A stretch of 64,000 nt of DNA from contig NZ_SUMD01000005.1 of assembly GCF_005049235.1 (NCBI RefSeq), positions 62,001-126,000 on the forward strand. Direction: 5' to 3'. The stretch's first letter is position 1. Each line of letters starts with the position of its first letter. Position numbers and translations under genes: made by a program. The notes beneath the pieces are model-generated. The model was not told where the DNA came from, did no database searches, and saw only the letters and a program-made list of their open reading frames with translations. Source of the stretch: Rhodococcus oryzae. Lineage in GTDB: Bacteria > Actinomycetota > Actinomycetes > Mycobacteriales > Mycobacteriaceae. Below, piece by piece: positions 46,144 to 55,354 of the stretch.

Positions 46144-46803
46144 GTGAAGCTGCTGCGCCGAGGAAACTCCGACACCCCCGACAACGGCGACCATGAGGTC
46201 GTCGAGTCGACCGCGGTCGAACTGACCTCCCCCACGTCCGAGACCGAGGGCAAGGGCAGGCCGACCCCGAAGCGCCGCGAGGCCGAGAGCAAGCGACGCG
46301 GCCCGGTCGCGCCCGCACCGCTGACCGCAAAGGAAGCGCGGGCTCGACGCAAGCAGACCCAGGGCAGCAAGGAGGAGCGCAAGCAGGCCTCCGCGGAGCG
46401 CCGGGCGACCGCCGCCGATCGACGCGCCCGGATGCTCGCGGGTGAGGACAAGTACCTGCTGCCGCGCGACAAGGGCCCAGTGCGCGCCTACGTCCGCGAC
46501 CTCGTCGACTCCCGCAGGCACCTGGTCGGGCTGTTCATGCCGCTGGCGCTGCTGCTGATCATGGCGATGTTCCTGAGCCCCGCGATCCAGTCGATCGTGA
46601 CGCTGGGCATGTTGGTGCTGATGTTGTTCATGCTGGCCGAGGGGTACATCATGGGCCGCACCATCAATCGGCAGGTCCGCGAGAGGTTCCCCGACACCAT
46701 GGACGGTGGCCTGAAGCTGGGCTGGTACGCGTTCGTCCGGGCCTCGCAGATCCGGAAGATGCGGGCGCCGCAGCCCCGGGTCTCCCCTGGCGACGCCGTC
46801 TAG
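46144..46803 (+). CDS. DUF3043 membrane protein, Rv2206-like
   Basis: 219 residues. A very basic, low-complexity N-terminal half (about 1-115; PTPKRREAESKRRGPVAPAP, then LLPRDKGPVRAYVRD) precedes two membrane helices (about 128-145 and 150-172) and a basic C-terminus (RASQIRKMRAPQPRV). The family is confined to actinobacteria and its function is unknown. The basic cytoplasmic parts suggest contact with nucleic acid or acidic lipid, which is inference. GTG 46144 gives MKLLRRG, matching relatives. It converges on the small membrane protein gene with a 10-bp gap. Confidence 0.9.
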   Translation: MKLLRRGNSDTPDNGDHEVVESTAVELTSPTSETEGKGRPTPKRREAESKRRGPVAPAPLTAKEARARRKQTQGSKEERKQASAERRATAADRRARMLAGEDKYLLPRDKGPVRAYVRDLVDSRRHLVGLFMPLALLLIMAMFLSPAIQSIVTLGMLVLMLFMLAEGYIMGRTINRQVRERFPDTMDGGLKLGWYAFVRASQIRKMRAPQPRVSPGDAV

Positions 46804-46813
46804 TCGGCACCCC

Positions 46814-47038
46814 TCAGCTGTGCGGCGCCCGGTGCCGCACGGCCTGGAGGTCGGCGAACATCCGTTCGGCGTCCCGATCGACGACGTTCACCGAACCCGA
46901 GGCGGGGTCGGGCCGAAAGTGGTTGAACCGGTATCCCCGGATGCCGGAGGGTTCCCCGTCCCGGCCGCGCCGGGTGACCGCCACGAAGACTCCCTGTAGC
47001 GCGATCATCAGCAGGACGAGCGCAATGAATGTGGTCAT
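46814..47038 (-). CDS. Small single-helix membrane protein, divergent from the GlxA regulator
   Basis: 74 residues: an N-terminal membrane helix (TTFIALVLLMIALQGVFVAV, about 2-21), a basic turn, then a soluble segment with RGYRFNHFRPDP and a helical end. Not recognised as a named family. The ATG at 47038 begins the helix directly. Its 84-bp spacer from the regulator gene at 47123 is A/T-rich for this genome and contains TGGCGCCA, so it is probably a target of that regulator. No function can be assigned. Confidence 0.72.
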   Translation of the reverse strand: MTTFIALVLLMIALQGVFVAVTRRGRDGEPSGIRGYRFNHFRPDPASGSVNVVDRDAERMFADLQAVRHRAPHS

Positions 47039-47122
47039 GGCTGTAATTTTGCGGCCATAGATTTGGCGCCAACAGTGGCAGCAATGACATAGTTCGTCAA
47101 TATCGCGCCATATACTGTTTTC
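47039..47122. promoter_or_regulatory. A/T-rich divergent promoter region with TGGCGCCA palindrome
   Basis: The spacer between the small membrane protein and the GlxA-type regulator stands out as A/T-rich. It holds the palindrome TGGCGCCA (47064-47071) and TATACT (47111-47116), six bases before the regulator ATG at 47123, which indicates a leaderless regulator message. A plausible site of autoregulation. Confidence 0.55.
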
Positions 47123-48097
47123 ATGCTGTCCTCGGTCGCGGTGCTCCTCGTCGACCACGCCGCCATGTTCGAGTTCGGCGTGGTCTGCGAGGTGTTCGGC
47201 GTCGACCGCACCGCGGCGGGCCTGCCCGCCTTCGACTTCCGGGTCTGCGGCCCCGAAGCGGGCGTACCCCTGACGTCCGTCACCCCCGGAATCTCCATCA
47301 CCCCCGAGCGCGGACTCGACGGACTGCGCGGGGCGGACCTGGTCGCGATCCCGGCCTCCGCGACCCGCACCGACTTCCCGCCCGCCGTCGTCGCGGCGCT
47401 GCGCGAGGCCGCCGACGCGGGCGCCACCGTGCTCACGGTCTGCTCGGGCGCGTTCCTGGCAGGCGCCGCGGGGCTGCTCGACGGACGCAAGTGCACCACC
47501 CACTGGGTTCACGCGGACGAGCTGGCCCGCGCCTTTCCCACCACCACCGTCGATCCGGACGTCCTCTTCGTCGACGAGGGCAACCTCATCACCAGCGCGG
47601 GCACCGCCGCCGGGATCGACGCCTGCCTGCACCTGGTCCGGCGCGAACTCGGTAGCGCCGTCGCGAACACCATCGCGCGGCGCATGGTGGTACCGCCGCA
47701 ACGGGACGGCGGCCAGCGCCAGTTCATCGAGCGGGCCGTGGTCGATTGCGCCGACGACAGCATCACCGACACCCTGCGATGGATGAGCGAGCACCTCGAC
47801 GCCGCCCACAGCATCGAGAGCCTGGCGGCGAGGTCGACGATGTCGACCCGCACCTTCGCGCGGAAGTTCGCGGCCGAGACCGGGACCACCCCGGTCAAAT
47901 GGCTGACGACGCAACGAGTGTTGCTGGCCCAGCAGCTCCTCGAGGAGACCGGCTACGGGCTCGAGGAGATCGCGGGGCGCTGCGGGTTCGGGTCCGGCGC
48001 GCTCCTGCGCCACCACTTCCACCGGCAGGTCGGGCTGGCTCCCGCCGACTACCGCCGACGGTTCGGCGACCGCGCCCCTGCCGTTGGTACCGTCTAG
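47123..48097 (+). CDS. GlxA-family transcriptional regulator (DJ-1/PfpI plus AraC HTH)
   Basis: 324 residues. The N-terminal DJ-1/PfpI-like domain (about 1-190) has the nucleophile-elbow region TVCSGAFLAGAAGLLDG, with Cys at the usual position; in these regulators it is a ligand-binding fold. The C-terminal AraC domain (about 215-315) has two helix-turn-helix units (SIESLAARSTMSTRTFARKF and LEEIAGRCGFGSGALLRHHF). GTP-linked GlxA relatives control arginine, nicotinamide or glycine-betaine genes; the inducer here is unknown. It is divergent from a small membrane protein and followed by cobU after three bases, although cobU has its own promoter hexamer. Confidence 0.9.
   Translation: MLSSVAVLLVDHAAMFEFGVVCEVFGVDRTAAGLPAFDFRVCGPEAGVPLTSVTPGISITPERGLDGLRGADLVAIPASATRTDFPPAVVAALREAADAGATVLTVCSGAFLAGAAGLLDGRKCTTHWVHADELARAFPTTTVDPDVLFVDEGNLITSAGTAAGIDACLHLVRRELGSAVANTIARRMVVPPQRDGGQRQFIERAVVDCADDSITDTLRWMSEHLDAAHSIESLAARSTMSTRTFARKFAAETGTTPVKWLTTQRVLLAQQLLEETGYGLEEIAGRCGFGSGALLRHHFHRQVGLAPADYRRRFGDRAPAVGTV
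48088..48093 (+). promoter_or_regulatory. -10 hexamer of a probable leaderless promoter for cobU
   Basis: TACCGT, seven bases before GTG 48101, lying inside the last codons of the upstream regulator gene. Confidence 0.55.
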
Positions 48098-48100
48098 CCC

Positions 48101-48658
48101 GTGCCGTCCCCCGCCCCGCAGCCGCCGCTACGCACCCTCGTGCTCGGCGGGGCACGATCCGGCAAGTCCGGCCACGCCGAGGCCTTGATGGACGGATCCG
48201 CGCCGACCACCGTCCGCTACATCGCCACGGCCCGCCTCGATGCCGACGACGCCGACTGGGAGCAGCGGATCGAGGCGCATCGCAGCCGCCGACCGCAGGA
48301 GTGGACCACCGTCGAGAGCGCGACCGGCGCCGGGCTCGCCGAACTGCTGCGCACCGACGCCGCCCCGACCATGGTCGACGATCTCGGCACCTGGCTGACC
48401 GCGGAAATGGACGCGGCGCAGGCCTGGGAACTCCCGCGAGGCACTCTCACCCCGCGCATCGACGACCTGATCGACGCCGTCACGGACCATCGCGGCAGAC
48501 TCGTCCTCGTCAGCCCGGAGGTGGGACTCGGCGTGATCCCCGAGACCCGGTCCGGCCGACTGTTCCGAGACGAGATCGGCTCCCTCAACGCGAGGATGGC
48601 CCAGGTCTGCGACGAGGTGCTCCTCGTGGTTGCCGGGCTGGCGACCAGACTCAAGTGA
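48101..48658 (+). CDS. cobU: Adenosylcobinamide kinase / adenosylcobinamide-phosphate guanylyltransferase
   Basis: Activates adenosylcobinamide to its GDP derivative in the nucleotide-loop assembly of vitamin B12. 185 residues. P-loop GGARSGKS (about residues 16-23), RLDADDADWEQRIEAHRSRRP containing the guanylylated-His region, and the diagnostic EVGLGVIPETRSGRLFRDEIG. GTG 48101 is preceded by a leaderless-type hexamer and overlaps nothing. It heads the cobU-cobT-cobS run. No cobalamin riboswitch was seen before it. M. tuberculosis has cobT-cobS here but, as I recall, cobU elsewhere. Confidence 0.94.
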   Translation: MPSPAPQPPLRTLVLGGARSGKSGHAEALMDGSAPTTVRYIATARLDADDADWEQRIEAHRSRRPQEWTTVESATGAGLAELLRTDAAPTMVDDLGTWLTAEMDAAQAWELPRGTLTPRIDDLIDAVTDHRGRLVLVSPEVGLGVIPETRSGRLFRDEIGSLNARMAQVCDEVLLVVAGLATRLK

Positions 48659-48713
48659 CGCCTATTTCAAGTGACACGTTAAAGCGGTACCGCGCTGAAG
48701 TGAGAGGTCAACT

Positions 48714-49835
48714 GTGACAACCGAATCGGGCATCCCATCCGAGGCGGCCTTCGAGGCCGTCACGCCCCCGGACCCGGCCGTCGCGGCCGAGGCCGACGCC
48801 CGCCAGCAGCAGCTGACCAAGCCCGCCGGCTCGCTCGGCCGGCTCGAGGCGCTCGGCGGATGGGCGGCGGCCTGCCAGGGCCAGTGCCCGCCCCGGGTGT
48901 TCGCGCGCCCCCGGGTTGTCGTCTTCGCGGGCGATCACGGCGTGACCGCACACGGCGTGTCCGCGTACCCCGCCGAGGTGACAGCGCAGATGGTGGCCAA
49001 CTTCCAGGCGGGCGGCGCGGCCGTGAACGCGCTCGCCGCCACCACGGGGGCGGGGGTACGGGTGGTCGACATCGCCGTCGCGACCGACACCGACCCCACC
49101 GTCTCCACGCACAAGGTCCGGCGATCGAGCGGCTCCATCGACCGCGAGGACGCGCTCAGCGAGTCGGAGACGCTGCAGGCCATCGCGGCGGGGCGGGCGA
49201 TCGCCGACGAGGAGATCGACAGCGGCGCCGATCTGCTCATCGCGGGCGAGATGGGCATCGGCAACACCACCCCCGCGACGGTGCTGATCGCCGCGCTGAC
49301 CAACACCGAGCCGGTCGCCGCGGTCGGGCGTGGCACCGGCGTCGACGACGCCGGCTGGAGCCGCAAAACCGCCGCCATCCGCGACGCGATGCGCCGGGTC
49401 CGGCCCGTCACCGCCGACCCGGTGGCGCTGCTGCGCGTTGGCGCGGGAGCGGACCTGGCGGCGATGGCCGGGTTCCTGGCCCAGGCCGCGCTGCGTCGGA
49501 CCCCCGTCATCCTCGACGGCGTCGTGGTGACGGCCGCCGCCATGGTCGCGGAGGACCTCGCTCCCGGCGCCCGCGAGTGGTGGGTCGCCGGGCACCGCTC
49601 CACCGAGCCGGCGCACACGATCGCGCTCAAGCACCTGCGGCTCGACCCGATCCTCGAACTCGGCATGCGGCTCGGCGAGGGGTCCGGTGCGCTGGTGGCG
49701 CTGCCCGTGCTGCAGTCCGCGGTCGCCACCCTGGCCGACATGGCGACGTTCGCCGATGCGGGGGTGAGCACCGAATCCGGTGAGCAGGCAACCGATTCCG
49801 AGGCCGACGACGAGACCGAAGCCGAGGCGCGCTGA
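48714..49835 (+). CDS. cobT: Nicotinate-nucleotide-dimethylbenzimidazole phosphoribosyltransferase
   Basis: Makes alpha-ribazole phosphate, the lower ligand precursor of B12. 373 residues. Family segments include [11 protein letters not shown] (about 38-48), [29 protein letters not shown] (about 180) and the C-terminal [19 protein letters not shown] containing the catalytic Glu. The protein ends in an acidic tail ([12 protein letters not shown]) not needed for the fold. GTG 48714 follows AGAGG by five to six bases. cobS begins three bases after the TGA, so the two are coupled. Confidence 0.95.
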   Translation: MTTESGIPSEAAFEAVTPPDPAVAAEADARQQQLTKPAGSLGRLEALGGWAAACQGQCPPRVFARPRVVVFAGDHGVTAHGVSAYPAEVTAQMVANFQAGGAAVNALAATTGAGVRVVDIAVATDTDPTVSTHKVRRSSGSIDREDALSESETLQAIAAGRAIADEEIDSGADLLIAGEMGIGNTTPATVLIAALTNTEPVAAVGRGTGVDDAGWSRKTAAIRDAMRRVRPVTADPVALLRVGAGADLAAMAGFLAQAALRRTPVILDGVVVTAAAMVAEDLAPGAREWWVAGHRSTEPAHTIALKHLRLDPILELGMRLGEGSGALVALPVLQSAVATLADMATFADAGVSTESGEQATDSEADDETEAEAR

Positions 49836-49837
49836 CG

Positions 49838-50608
49838 GTGAGCAACGCGCTCGGCGGGGTCCGGCTCGCACTGTCCTGGCTGACCGTGCTGCCCGCGCGC
49901 CACGATCCCGATGCCCCGGCGATCGACCGGGCCGCGGGCCGTCGGGCCATCGCCGCGACCCCGGTGGTCGGGATGCTGCTCGGCGCCGTCTGCGCCGGCC
50001 TGCTCTGGTTGCTGCTCGCGGCCTCGCTCGATCCTGCCCTGGCCGGGCTGGCCGCGGTGACGGCACTGGCGCTGCTCACCCGCGGCATGCACGTCGACGG
50101 GCTGGCGGACACCGTCGACGGGCTCGGCTGCTACGGCCCGCCCGAACGCGCCCTCGAGGTGATGCGCGGCGGCGGCATCGGCCCCTTCGGTGTGGTCGCC
50201 CTCATCGTCTGCATCGGCGCGCAGGCCCTCTCGTTCGGCTCGCTGGCCCAGTCCGGGCAGTGGATCGCGATCGGTGTCGCGGTGGCGGCGGGCCGGGTGG
50301 CGGTCGTGCTCGCCTGCAGGCGCGGTGTTCCCGCGGCGGGCCCGACCGGGTTCGGCGCGCTGGTCGCCGACAGCCAGGGCCGGTGGTCGTGCGCGCTGTG
50401 GTCGCTGGCGCTGACCGCGGCAGCCGTGTTCGCGGTGCCCGGCCGCTGGTGGCAGGGACCGGTCGTGGTGCTCGCGGCGCTGGCCACGACCGTGCTGCTG
50501 ACCCGGCACTGCGTCCGCCGGTTCGGCGGTGTCACCGGCGACGTGCTCGGCGCGGCGGTCGAGGTGACGGTCACCGTCGTCGCCGTCGGTGCGCTGCTGG
50601 CCGGGTGA
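49838..50608 (+). CDS. cobS: Adenosylcobinamide-GDP ribazoletransferase (cobalamin synthase)
   Basis: Integral membrane enzyme that joins adenosylcobinamide-GDP and alpha-ribazole(phosphate) in the last part of B12 synthesis. 256 residues with about six to seven membrane helices. The acidic Mg-binding motif is GMHVDGLADTVDGLGC (about 87-102), and RGGGIGPFGVVAL follows. GTG 49838 lies two bases after the cobT stop. The gene is followed by a decayed gene on the other strand. Confidence 0.94.
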   Translation: MSNALGGVRLALSWLTVLPARHDPDAPAIDRAAGRRAIAATPVVGMLLGAVCAGLLWLLLAASLDPALAGLAAVTALALLTRGMHVDGLADTVDGLGCYGPPERALEVMRGGGIGPFGVVALIVCIGAQALSFGSLAQSGQWIAIGVAVAAGRVAVVLACRRGVPAAGPTGFGALVADSQGRWSCALWSLALTAAAVFAVPGRWWQGPVVVLAALATTVLLTRHCVRRFGGVTGDVLGAAVEVTVTVVAVGALLAG

Positions 50609-50614
50609 GATCGG

Positions 50615-50912
50615 CTACCCGGTGTAGGCGCGGGTGAGCATCTCGGCCACGCAGACCGGCTTGTCCGTGCCCTCGCGCTCGAAGGTCTGCGTCACCGCGA
50701 TCTGGACACCGCCCGCGATGTCCGAGATGTCGCTCAGGACGGCCCGCATGCGCACCCGCGAACCCACGGGCAGCGGCGCAGGCAGCCGAACCCGATCGAA
50801 GCCGCAGTTGAGGGCGAATGCGAACCCGTCCAGCCCGAACATCGCGTACGAGAACCTCGGGCCGAGCGAGAGTGTGTAGTTGCCGTGGGCGATCGTGCCT
50901 CCGAAGGGAGAT
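50615..50912 (-). pseudogene. MaoC-like hydratase remnant (C-terminal half only)
   Basis: The minus-strand frame reads clearly as the second half of a MaoC/NodN-type hydratase: SPFGGTIAHGNYTLSLGP, then CGFDRVRLPAPLPVGSRVRM and a final KPVCVAEMLTRAYTG. Upstream of SPFGG (beyond about 50912) the similarity stops at once. The catalytic first half, normally ending in the ADATGDHQWIH-like motif, is absent, and no start codon follows a ribosome site. The truncation looks like a deletion junction. An orphan open stretch on the plus strand begins at the same place. Confidence 0.7.
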
Positions 50913-51065
50913 CGCCTCGAGGCGGACGGCTGGGCGCCCGACGAGGCCGTGCTGGCGCTCTCCGCGCTCGAGGGGGCGCCCGTCCTCGCCAGGGCGCAAC
51001 AGGACCCGGCGCCACTGCACACCGCGGGTCGACTACTCGCGCGACGCCTGACACCCGGCCGCTGA
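50913..51065 (+). other. Orphan coding-like tail on the plus strand next to the MaoC remnant
   Basis: From the point where MaoC similarity ends, the plus strand reads naturally as a protein C-terminus (GDRLEADGWAPDEAVLALSA, then ending RRLTPGR, TGA 51063-51065). It lacks a beginning. It may be the leftover end of a second deleted gene. Not recognised. The 54 bp from 51066 to the ilvE stop show no gene. Confidence 0.3.
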
Positions 51066-51119
51066 CCGGGTGCGGGCGCGGGCGATCACCGGACGGCGTG
51101 CGCCGTCCGCCGCCTGACC

Positions 51120-52223
51120 TCAGGCCAGCGTGGACATCCAGCCGTGGGTGTCCGCGAAGGTGCCGCGCTGGATCCCGGTGAGGGTGTCGCGCAGGGCCAT
51201 CGTCACCTCGCCCGACTCGCCGTCGCCGATGGTGAACTCACCCGCGGCCGACTTCACCGTGCCGACCGGGGTGATCACCGCGGCCGTGCCACAGGCGAAC
51301 ACCTCGGTGATCTCGCCGGAAGCGGCCTTCTCGCGCCACTCGTCGGTGCTGATCTTGCGCTCCTCGACCGCGAACCCCGCATCGGCGGCCAGCGTCAGCA
51401 GCGAGTCGCGGGTGATGCCGGGCAGCAGCGCACCGGACAGCTCCGGGGTCACCAGTCGGGCGGACGAGCCGGACCCGAAGACGAAGAACAGGTTCATCCC
51501 GCCCATCTCCTCGACGTAGCAGCGCTCCTTCGCGTCGAGCCACACCACCTGGTCGCAGCCCTCGTCGGCCGCCTGCGCCTGCGCGACCAGTGAGGCCGCG
51601 TAGTTGCCTGCGAACTTGGCCGCCCCGGTGCCGCCGGGAGCCGCACGCACGTACTCGGTGGACAGCCACACGCTCACCGGCTTCACCCCGCGCGGGAAGT
51701 AGGCGCTGGCGGGCGAGGCGATCAGCAGGTAGCGGTACTCGGTGGACGGACGCACCCCGAGCCCGACCTCGGTCGAGATCATGAACGGGCGCATGTACAG
51801 CGAGTCCTCGCCGCCCGCGGCGGGCACCCAGTCCCGGTCCACCGCGAGCAACTCCGTGATCGAGGCGAGGAACAGGTCGTCGGGCAGCTCGGGCATCGCG
51901 ATGCGGCGGGCCGAGGCACGCAGCCGGTCCGCGTTCGCGGTCACCCGGAACGAGGCGATGGACCCGTCCTGCTGGCGGTAGGCCTTGAGCCCCTCGAAGA
52001 TCGCCTGGCCGTAGTGCAGCACCATGGCCGCCGGGTCCAGCTGGAGCGGGGCGTACGGCTGCACGGTCGGGCTGTGCCACCCGCGTCCCTCGGTGTAGTC
52101 GATCGTCACCATGTGATCGGTGAAGTACTTCCCGAACCCGGGAGCAGCCAGCACCCGATCGCGCTCCGCGGAGGTGGCGGGCGAGGGGTGCGGGATGCGC
52201 GTGAAGTCGAGAACACCAGTCAT
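51120..52223 (-). CDS. ilvE: Branched-chain amino acid aminotransferase
   Basis: PLP enzyme interconverting leucine, isoleucine and valine with their keto acids. 367 residues, fold type IV. The PLP-binding Lys is in [16 protein letters not shown] (about residue 200), and [21 protein letters not shown] carries further site residues. ATG 52223 follows TAGGAT by seven bases, a leaderless arrangement. It lies 32 bp downstream of gcvT on the same strand, but its own promoter hexamer suggests at least partly independent expression. Synteny Rv2210c-Rv2211c agrees. Confidence 0.96.
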   Translation of the reverse strand: MTGVLDFTRIPHPSPATSAERDRVLAAPGFGKYFTDHMVTIDYTEGRGWHSPTVQPYAPLQLDPAAMVLHYGQAIFEGLKAYRQQDGSIASFRVTANADRLRASARRIAMPELPDDLFLASITELLAVDRDWVPAAGGEDSLYMRPFMISTEVGLGVRPSTEYRYLLIASPASAYFPRGVKPVSVWLSTEYVRAAPGGTGAAKFAGNYAASLVAQAQAADEGCDQVVWLDAKERCYVEEMGGMNLFFVFGSGSSARLVTPELSGALLPGITRDSLLTLAADAGFAVEERKISTDEWREKAASGEITEVFACGTAAVITPVGTVKSAAGEFTIGDGESGEVTMALRDTLTGIQRGTFADTHGWMSTLA

Positions 52224-52230
52224 GGCGGGA

Positions 52231-52236
52231 ATCCTA
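52231..52236 (-). promoter_or_regulatory. -10 hexamer of a probable leaderless promoter for ilvE
   Basis: TAGGAT on the minus strand, seven bases before ATG 52223, in the short gap after gcvT. Confidence 0.6.
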
Positions 52237-52255
52237 TCGAACCGGGTGAGGACGG

Positions 52256-53356
52256 TTACTTGGTGTGGACGGGGACGAACGGCGGGTTGACGACCTCGCA
52301 GCGCAACGCCCTGCCGCGCACGTCGACCTCGATCTGATCCCCCGCCCCGACACCCGAATCCGAATCGATGAGCGCCAGCGCGATCCCGACCTTCAGGGTC
52401 GGCGAGAAGGTGCCCGAGGTGGTCTCCCCGATCGGGGCGCCGTCACGCATGACGGTCTGGCCCTGACGCAGCACGCCACGGTCGAGCGCCTTGATGCCCC
52501 ACATCTTGCGGGCCGGTCCGGCCTCCTTCTCGGCGACCAGCGCGACGCGGCCCCAGAACTCCGGCTTCTTCCACCCGATCGCCCAGCCGCAGCGCGCCTG
52601 CAGCGGCGAGATCTCCGTCGACAGTTCGTGACCGTGCAGCGGGTAGCCCGCCTCGGTGCGAAGGGTGTCGCGGGCACCCAGCCCGGCGACCTCGCCGCCG
52701 GCGGCACGGACCTCGGCGACGAGCGCGCGGAACACCTTCTCGCAGTCGTCCCACGCGGGCAGCAGCTCGTAGCCGTGTTCACCGGTGTACCCGGTGCGGC
52801 ACACCCGGACGGTGACTCCCCCGAAGGTGGCGTCGACGAAGGACATGTACTCCATGTCGGACGGAAGCCCCAGCGCGGCAAGGATTTCCGCGGACTTCGG
52901 GCCCTGCACGGCGAGCACGCCGAACTCGCGATGCTGGTCCGTCACCGTGATCCCGGCGGGCACCTTGGCGGCCAGCTCGGCGACGACGGCAGCGGTGTTG
53001 GCCGCGTTCGGGACGAGGAAGACCTCCTCGTCGCTGACGTAGTAGGCGATCAGGTCGTCGGTGACGCCGCCCGTCTCGGTGGCGCACAGGGTGTACTGCG
53101 CCTGGCCGGGCCCGATCTTGCCCAGATCGTTGGTCAGGGAGGCGTTCACGAACTCGGCCGCGCCCGGGCCCGCGACCAGCGCCTTGCCCAGGTGGCTGAC
53201 GTCGAAGACGCCGACGGTCTCGCGGACCGCGGTGTGCTCGGCCACCACACCCGCGTAGGAAACCGGCATCTCCCAGCCGCCGAACGGGGCGAAGGTGGCA
53301 CCCAGTTCGGCGTGCACCGCGCGGAGGGGGCCCTGCAAGAGTTCAGCGTCGCTCAT
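52256..53356 (-). CDS. gcvT: Aminomethyltransferase, glycine cleavage T protein
   Basis: Takes the aminomethyl group from lipoyl-GcvH and gives methylene-tetrahydrofolate plus ammonia. 366 residues. The start of the fold is [16 protein letters not shown] (about 20-35) with [10 protein letters not shown] following. The folate-site DDLIAYYV region and the C-terminal [16 protein letters not shown] are family hallmarks. ATG 53356 is chosen because it begins at the usual position and follows TAGCGT by eight bases. The other glycine cleavage genes are not in the window. Confidence 0.95.
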   Translation of the reverse strand: MSDAELLQGPLRAVHAELGATFAPFGGWEMPVSYAGVVAEHTAVRETVGVFDVSHLGKALVAGPGAAEFVNASLTNDLGKIGPGQAQYTLCATETGGVTDDLIAYYVSDEEVFLVPNAANTAAVVAELAAKVPAGITVTDQHREFGVLAVQGPKSAEILAALGLPSDMEYMSFVDATFGGVTVRVCRTGYTGEHGYELLPAWDDCEKVFRALVAEVRAAGGEVAGLGARDTLRTEAGYPLHGHELSTEISPLQARCGWAIGWKKPEFWGRVALVAEKEAGPARKMWGIKALDRGVLRQGQTVMRDGAPIGETTSGTFSPTLKVGIALALIDSDSGVGAGDQIEVDVRGRALRCEVVNPPFVPVHTK

Positions 53357-53364
53357 GGGCGAAC

Positions 53365-53370
53365 ACGCTA
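53365..53370 (-). promoter_or_regulatory. -10 hexamer of a probable leaderless promoter for gcvT
   Basis: TAGCGT on the minus strand, eight bases before ATG 53356, in the 83-bp divergent spacer with pepB. Confidence 0.5.
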
Positions 53371-53439
53371 GCCGACCGGGGCATCGCCCCCGCACTAGAG
53401 TTGGCCCGCAGTTGTTCACCAACAGATCAGGAGATCGAA

Positions 53440-54954
53440 GTGAGTGCCGCCAAGCCCCCCACCGCGCCCCTCGGCCCCGAGCTCGCGCTGGCCGGATCCG
53501 TCGCCGAGTCGGTGGAGGTCCTCGTCATCGGCCTCACCAAGGGCGCCGAGGGCCCGGAGGCCTCGGTCGGCGATGCGCTCGACGACGCGACCGCCGAGGC
53601 GGTGCTGGCCGGGCTGGTCGCGGTCGGCGCCACCGGCAAGGCGGAGGAACTGACCCGGATCCCGGCGCCCGCGGGCTCGGGCGTCGCGAGCATCCTCGCG
53701 GTGGGGCTCGGCGACCCCGACGACGTGGACGCGCAGCGGATCCGCGAGTGCGCGGGCGTCGCGGCCCGCGCACTGGCCGGGACCACCGTCGCGGCCACCA
53801 CGCTGTCCGTCCTCGACCTCGGCGCGGCCGCGGAGGGCTTCTACCTCGGCGCCTACACCTTCACCCGGTTCAAGTCGGCCAAGTCGGCGCCGAAGGACAA
53901 CGGGAAGCCGATCACCCGCGTGGAGTTGCTCGTCGAGGAGCCCGGCGACCAGGAGTCCGAGAGCACCCTCGCCCGGTCCGCCGCGATCGCCGAGGCCGTC
54001 GCCACCGCGCGTGAATTCGTGAACACCCCGCCGAGCCATCTCTTCCCGGAGGAATTCGCCGCCCGCGCCGAGGCGCTCGGTACCGCGGCCGGACTCGAGG
54101 TCGAGATCCTCGACGAGAAGGCACTCGAAAAGGGCGGCTTCGGCGGCATCCTCGGAGTCGGCAAGGGCTCCTCGCGTCAGCCGCGCCTTGTCCGGCTCAC
54201 CCACAAGGGGTCCGGTGGCAAGTCCGTAGCCCTGGTCGGCAAGGGCATCACCTTCGACACCGGCGGCATCTCGATCAAGCCGGCGGCGGGCATGGAGAAC
54301 ATGACCTCCGACATGGGCGGCGCCGCGGCGGTCGTCGCGACGGTGGTGCTGGCCGCGAAGCTCGGCCTGAGGGTCGGCGTCGACGCCTGGGTGCCGATGG
54401 CCGAGAACATGCCGTCCAGCACCGCGCAGCGCCCCGGCGACGTGCTCACCCAGTACGGCGGCACCACGGTCGAGGTCATCAACACCGACGCCGAGGGGCG
54501 GCTGATCCTGGCCGACGCGATCGTGCGGGCCTGCGAGGAGAAGCCCGACTACCTGATCGACACCGCCACCCTGACCGGGGCGCAGATGGTGGCGCTTGGC
54601 AACCGCACGCCCGGCGTGATGGGCACCGACGAGTTCCGTGACCGCGTCGCCCGCATCTCGCAGCAGATCGGCGAGAACGCGTGGGCGATGCCGCTGCCCG
54701 GCGAGCTGCGCGCGGACCTCAACTCGAAGGTCGCCGACCTGGCCAACGTCACCAACCACCGCTGGGGCGGCATGCTCGCCGCCGCGATCTACCTCAAGGA
54801 GTTCGTCGCCGAGGGCGTGCAGTGGGCGCACATCGACGTGGCCGGTCCGGCCTACAACACCGGCGGGCCGTTCGGCTTCACGGGCAAGGGCGGAACCGGG
54901 GTCCCGGTGCGAACGATGATCAGCGTCCTCGAAGACATCGACCACCAGGGCTGA
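53440..54954 (+). CDS. pepB: Leucyl (cytosol) aminopeptidase, M17 family
   Basis: Di-metal aminopeptidase removing N-terminal residues from peptides. 504 residues. The N-terminal regulatory domain is followed by the catalytic domain with [15 protein letters not shown] (about 267-281; Lys and Asp ligands), [11 protein letters not shown] and the signature [10 protein letters not shown] (about 348-357). GTG 53440 follows AGGAG by seven bases. Usually hexameric. Divergent from gcvT. The adenylate cyclase gene that lies between gcvT and pepB in M. tuberculosis is absent. Confidence 0.95.
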   Translation: MSAAKPPTAPLGPELALAGSVAESVEVLVIGLTKGAEGPEASVGDALDDATAEAVLAGLVAVGATGKAEELTRIPAPAGSGVASILAVGLGDPDDVDAQRIRECAGVAARALAGTTVAATTLSVLDLGAAAEGFYLGAYTFTRFKSAKSAPKDNGKPITRVELLVEEPGDQESESTLARSAAIAEAVATAREFVNTPPSHLFPEEFAARAEALGTAAGLEVEILDEKALEKGGFGGILGVGKGSSRQPRLVRLTHKGSGGKSVALVGKGITFDTGGISIKPAAGMENMTSDMGGAAAVVATVVLAAKLGLRVGVDAWVPMAENMPSSTAQRPGDVLTQYGGTTVEVINTDAEGRLILADAIVRACEEKPDYLIDTATLTGAQMVALGNRTPGVMGTDEFRDRVARISQQIGENAWAMPLPGELRADLNSKVADLANVTNHRWGGMLAAAIYLKEFVAEGVQWAHIDVAGPAYNTGGPFGFTGKGGTGVPVRTMISVLEDIDHQG

Positions 54955-54960
54955 CACCCC

Positions 54961-55017
54961 GTGAGTCCTTTCGGTCCCGCCGCGGGCCGGATGGACTCAC
55001 AGGCGGCGCAGCCGCCT
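54961..55017. terminator. Composite palindrome between pepB and the convergent hypothetical gene
   Basis: An 8-bp outer stem GTGAGTCC/GGACTCAC (54961-54968 with 54993-55000) with an inner G/C stem (54972-54977 with 54984-54989). It is followed by the mini-hairpin GGCGGC-GCA-GCCGCC (55002-55016), which touches the stop of the minus-strand gene. Same layout as the elements after fadD15 and asnB, but the main arms differ. Confidence 0.65.
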
Positions 55018-55354
55018 AGGCCTCGCGGGCGCGCTTGCGCAGGATCTTCTGCCGGGCGTCGTAATCGCGCATCCGCTGCGGATACCCGGTCTTGTGGACG
55101 TCGTACACGGGGATGTGCAGATCCTCGCCGAGGCGGCGGGCCCCGCGCACCCCGCCGACCGGGCGTCGCGTCCATTCCCCGTCGTTCGCGACCAGCACGA
55201 CCGTCACCGGTGTGACGGTGGTCTGCGGCTCGACGTAGGCCTCGACCCCGGTGTGCGTGTGCACCCAGTTCGCCAGGTACTGGGCGTCGGGTCCACGCGT
55301 GCCGTGTCGGCCGGAACCCGCCCGTCCCCTCGAGAGCCTGCTGAAAAGACCCAC
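55016..55354 (-). CDS. Conserved actinobacterial hypothetical protein
   Basis: 112 residues. A basic N-terminus (GLFSRLSRGRAGSGRHG) leads to a small alpha/beta core (YLANWVHTHTGVEAYVEPQT, then TPVTVVLVANDGEWTRR) and a C-terminal basic helix (YDARQKILRKRAREA). I recognise it only as a recurrent actinobacterial hypothetical near sucB/pepB; no catalytic motif is visible. GTG 55354 is supported by GGAGGAGG about six bases before it. It is divergent from sucB. Confidence 0.78.
   Translation of the reverse strand: MGLFSRLSRGRAGSGRHGTRGPDAQYLANWVHTHTGVEAYVEPQTTVTPVTVVLVANDGEWTRRPVGGVRGARRLGEDLHIPVYDVHKTGYPQRMRDYDARQKILRKRAREA

Noticed and set aside
48000-48110. Possible cobalamin riboswitch before cobU
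   Set aside because: The region is the 3' end of the GlxA-type regulator gene and a three-base gap; no B12-box-like sequence is present, and a leaderless-type hexamer explains expression.
50880-51065. A 61-codon plus-strand gene between cobS and ilvE
   Set aside because: The first third is antisense to the MaoC remnant and there is no ribosome site. Listed only as an orphan tail from about 50913.
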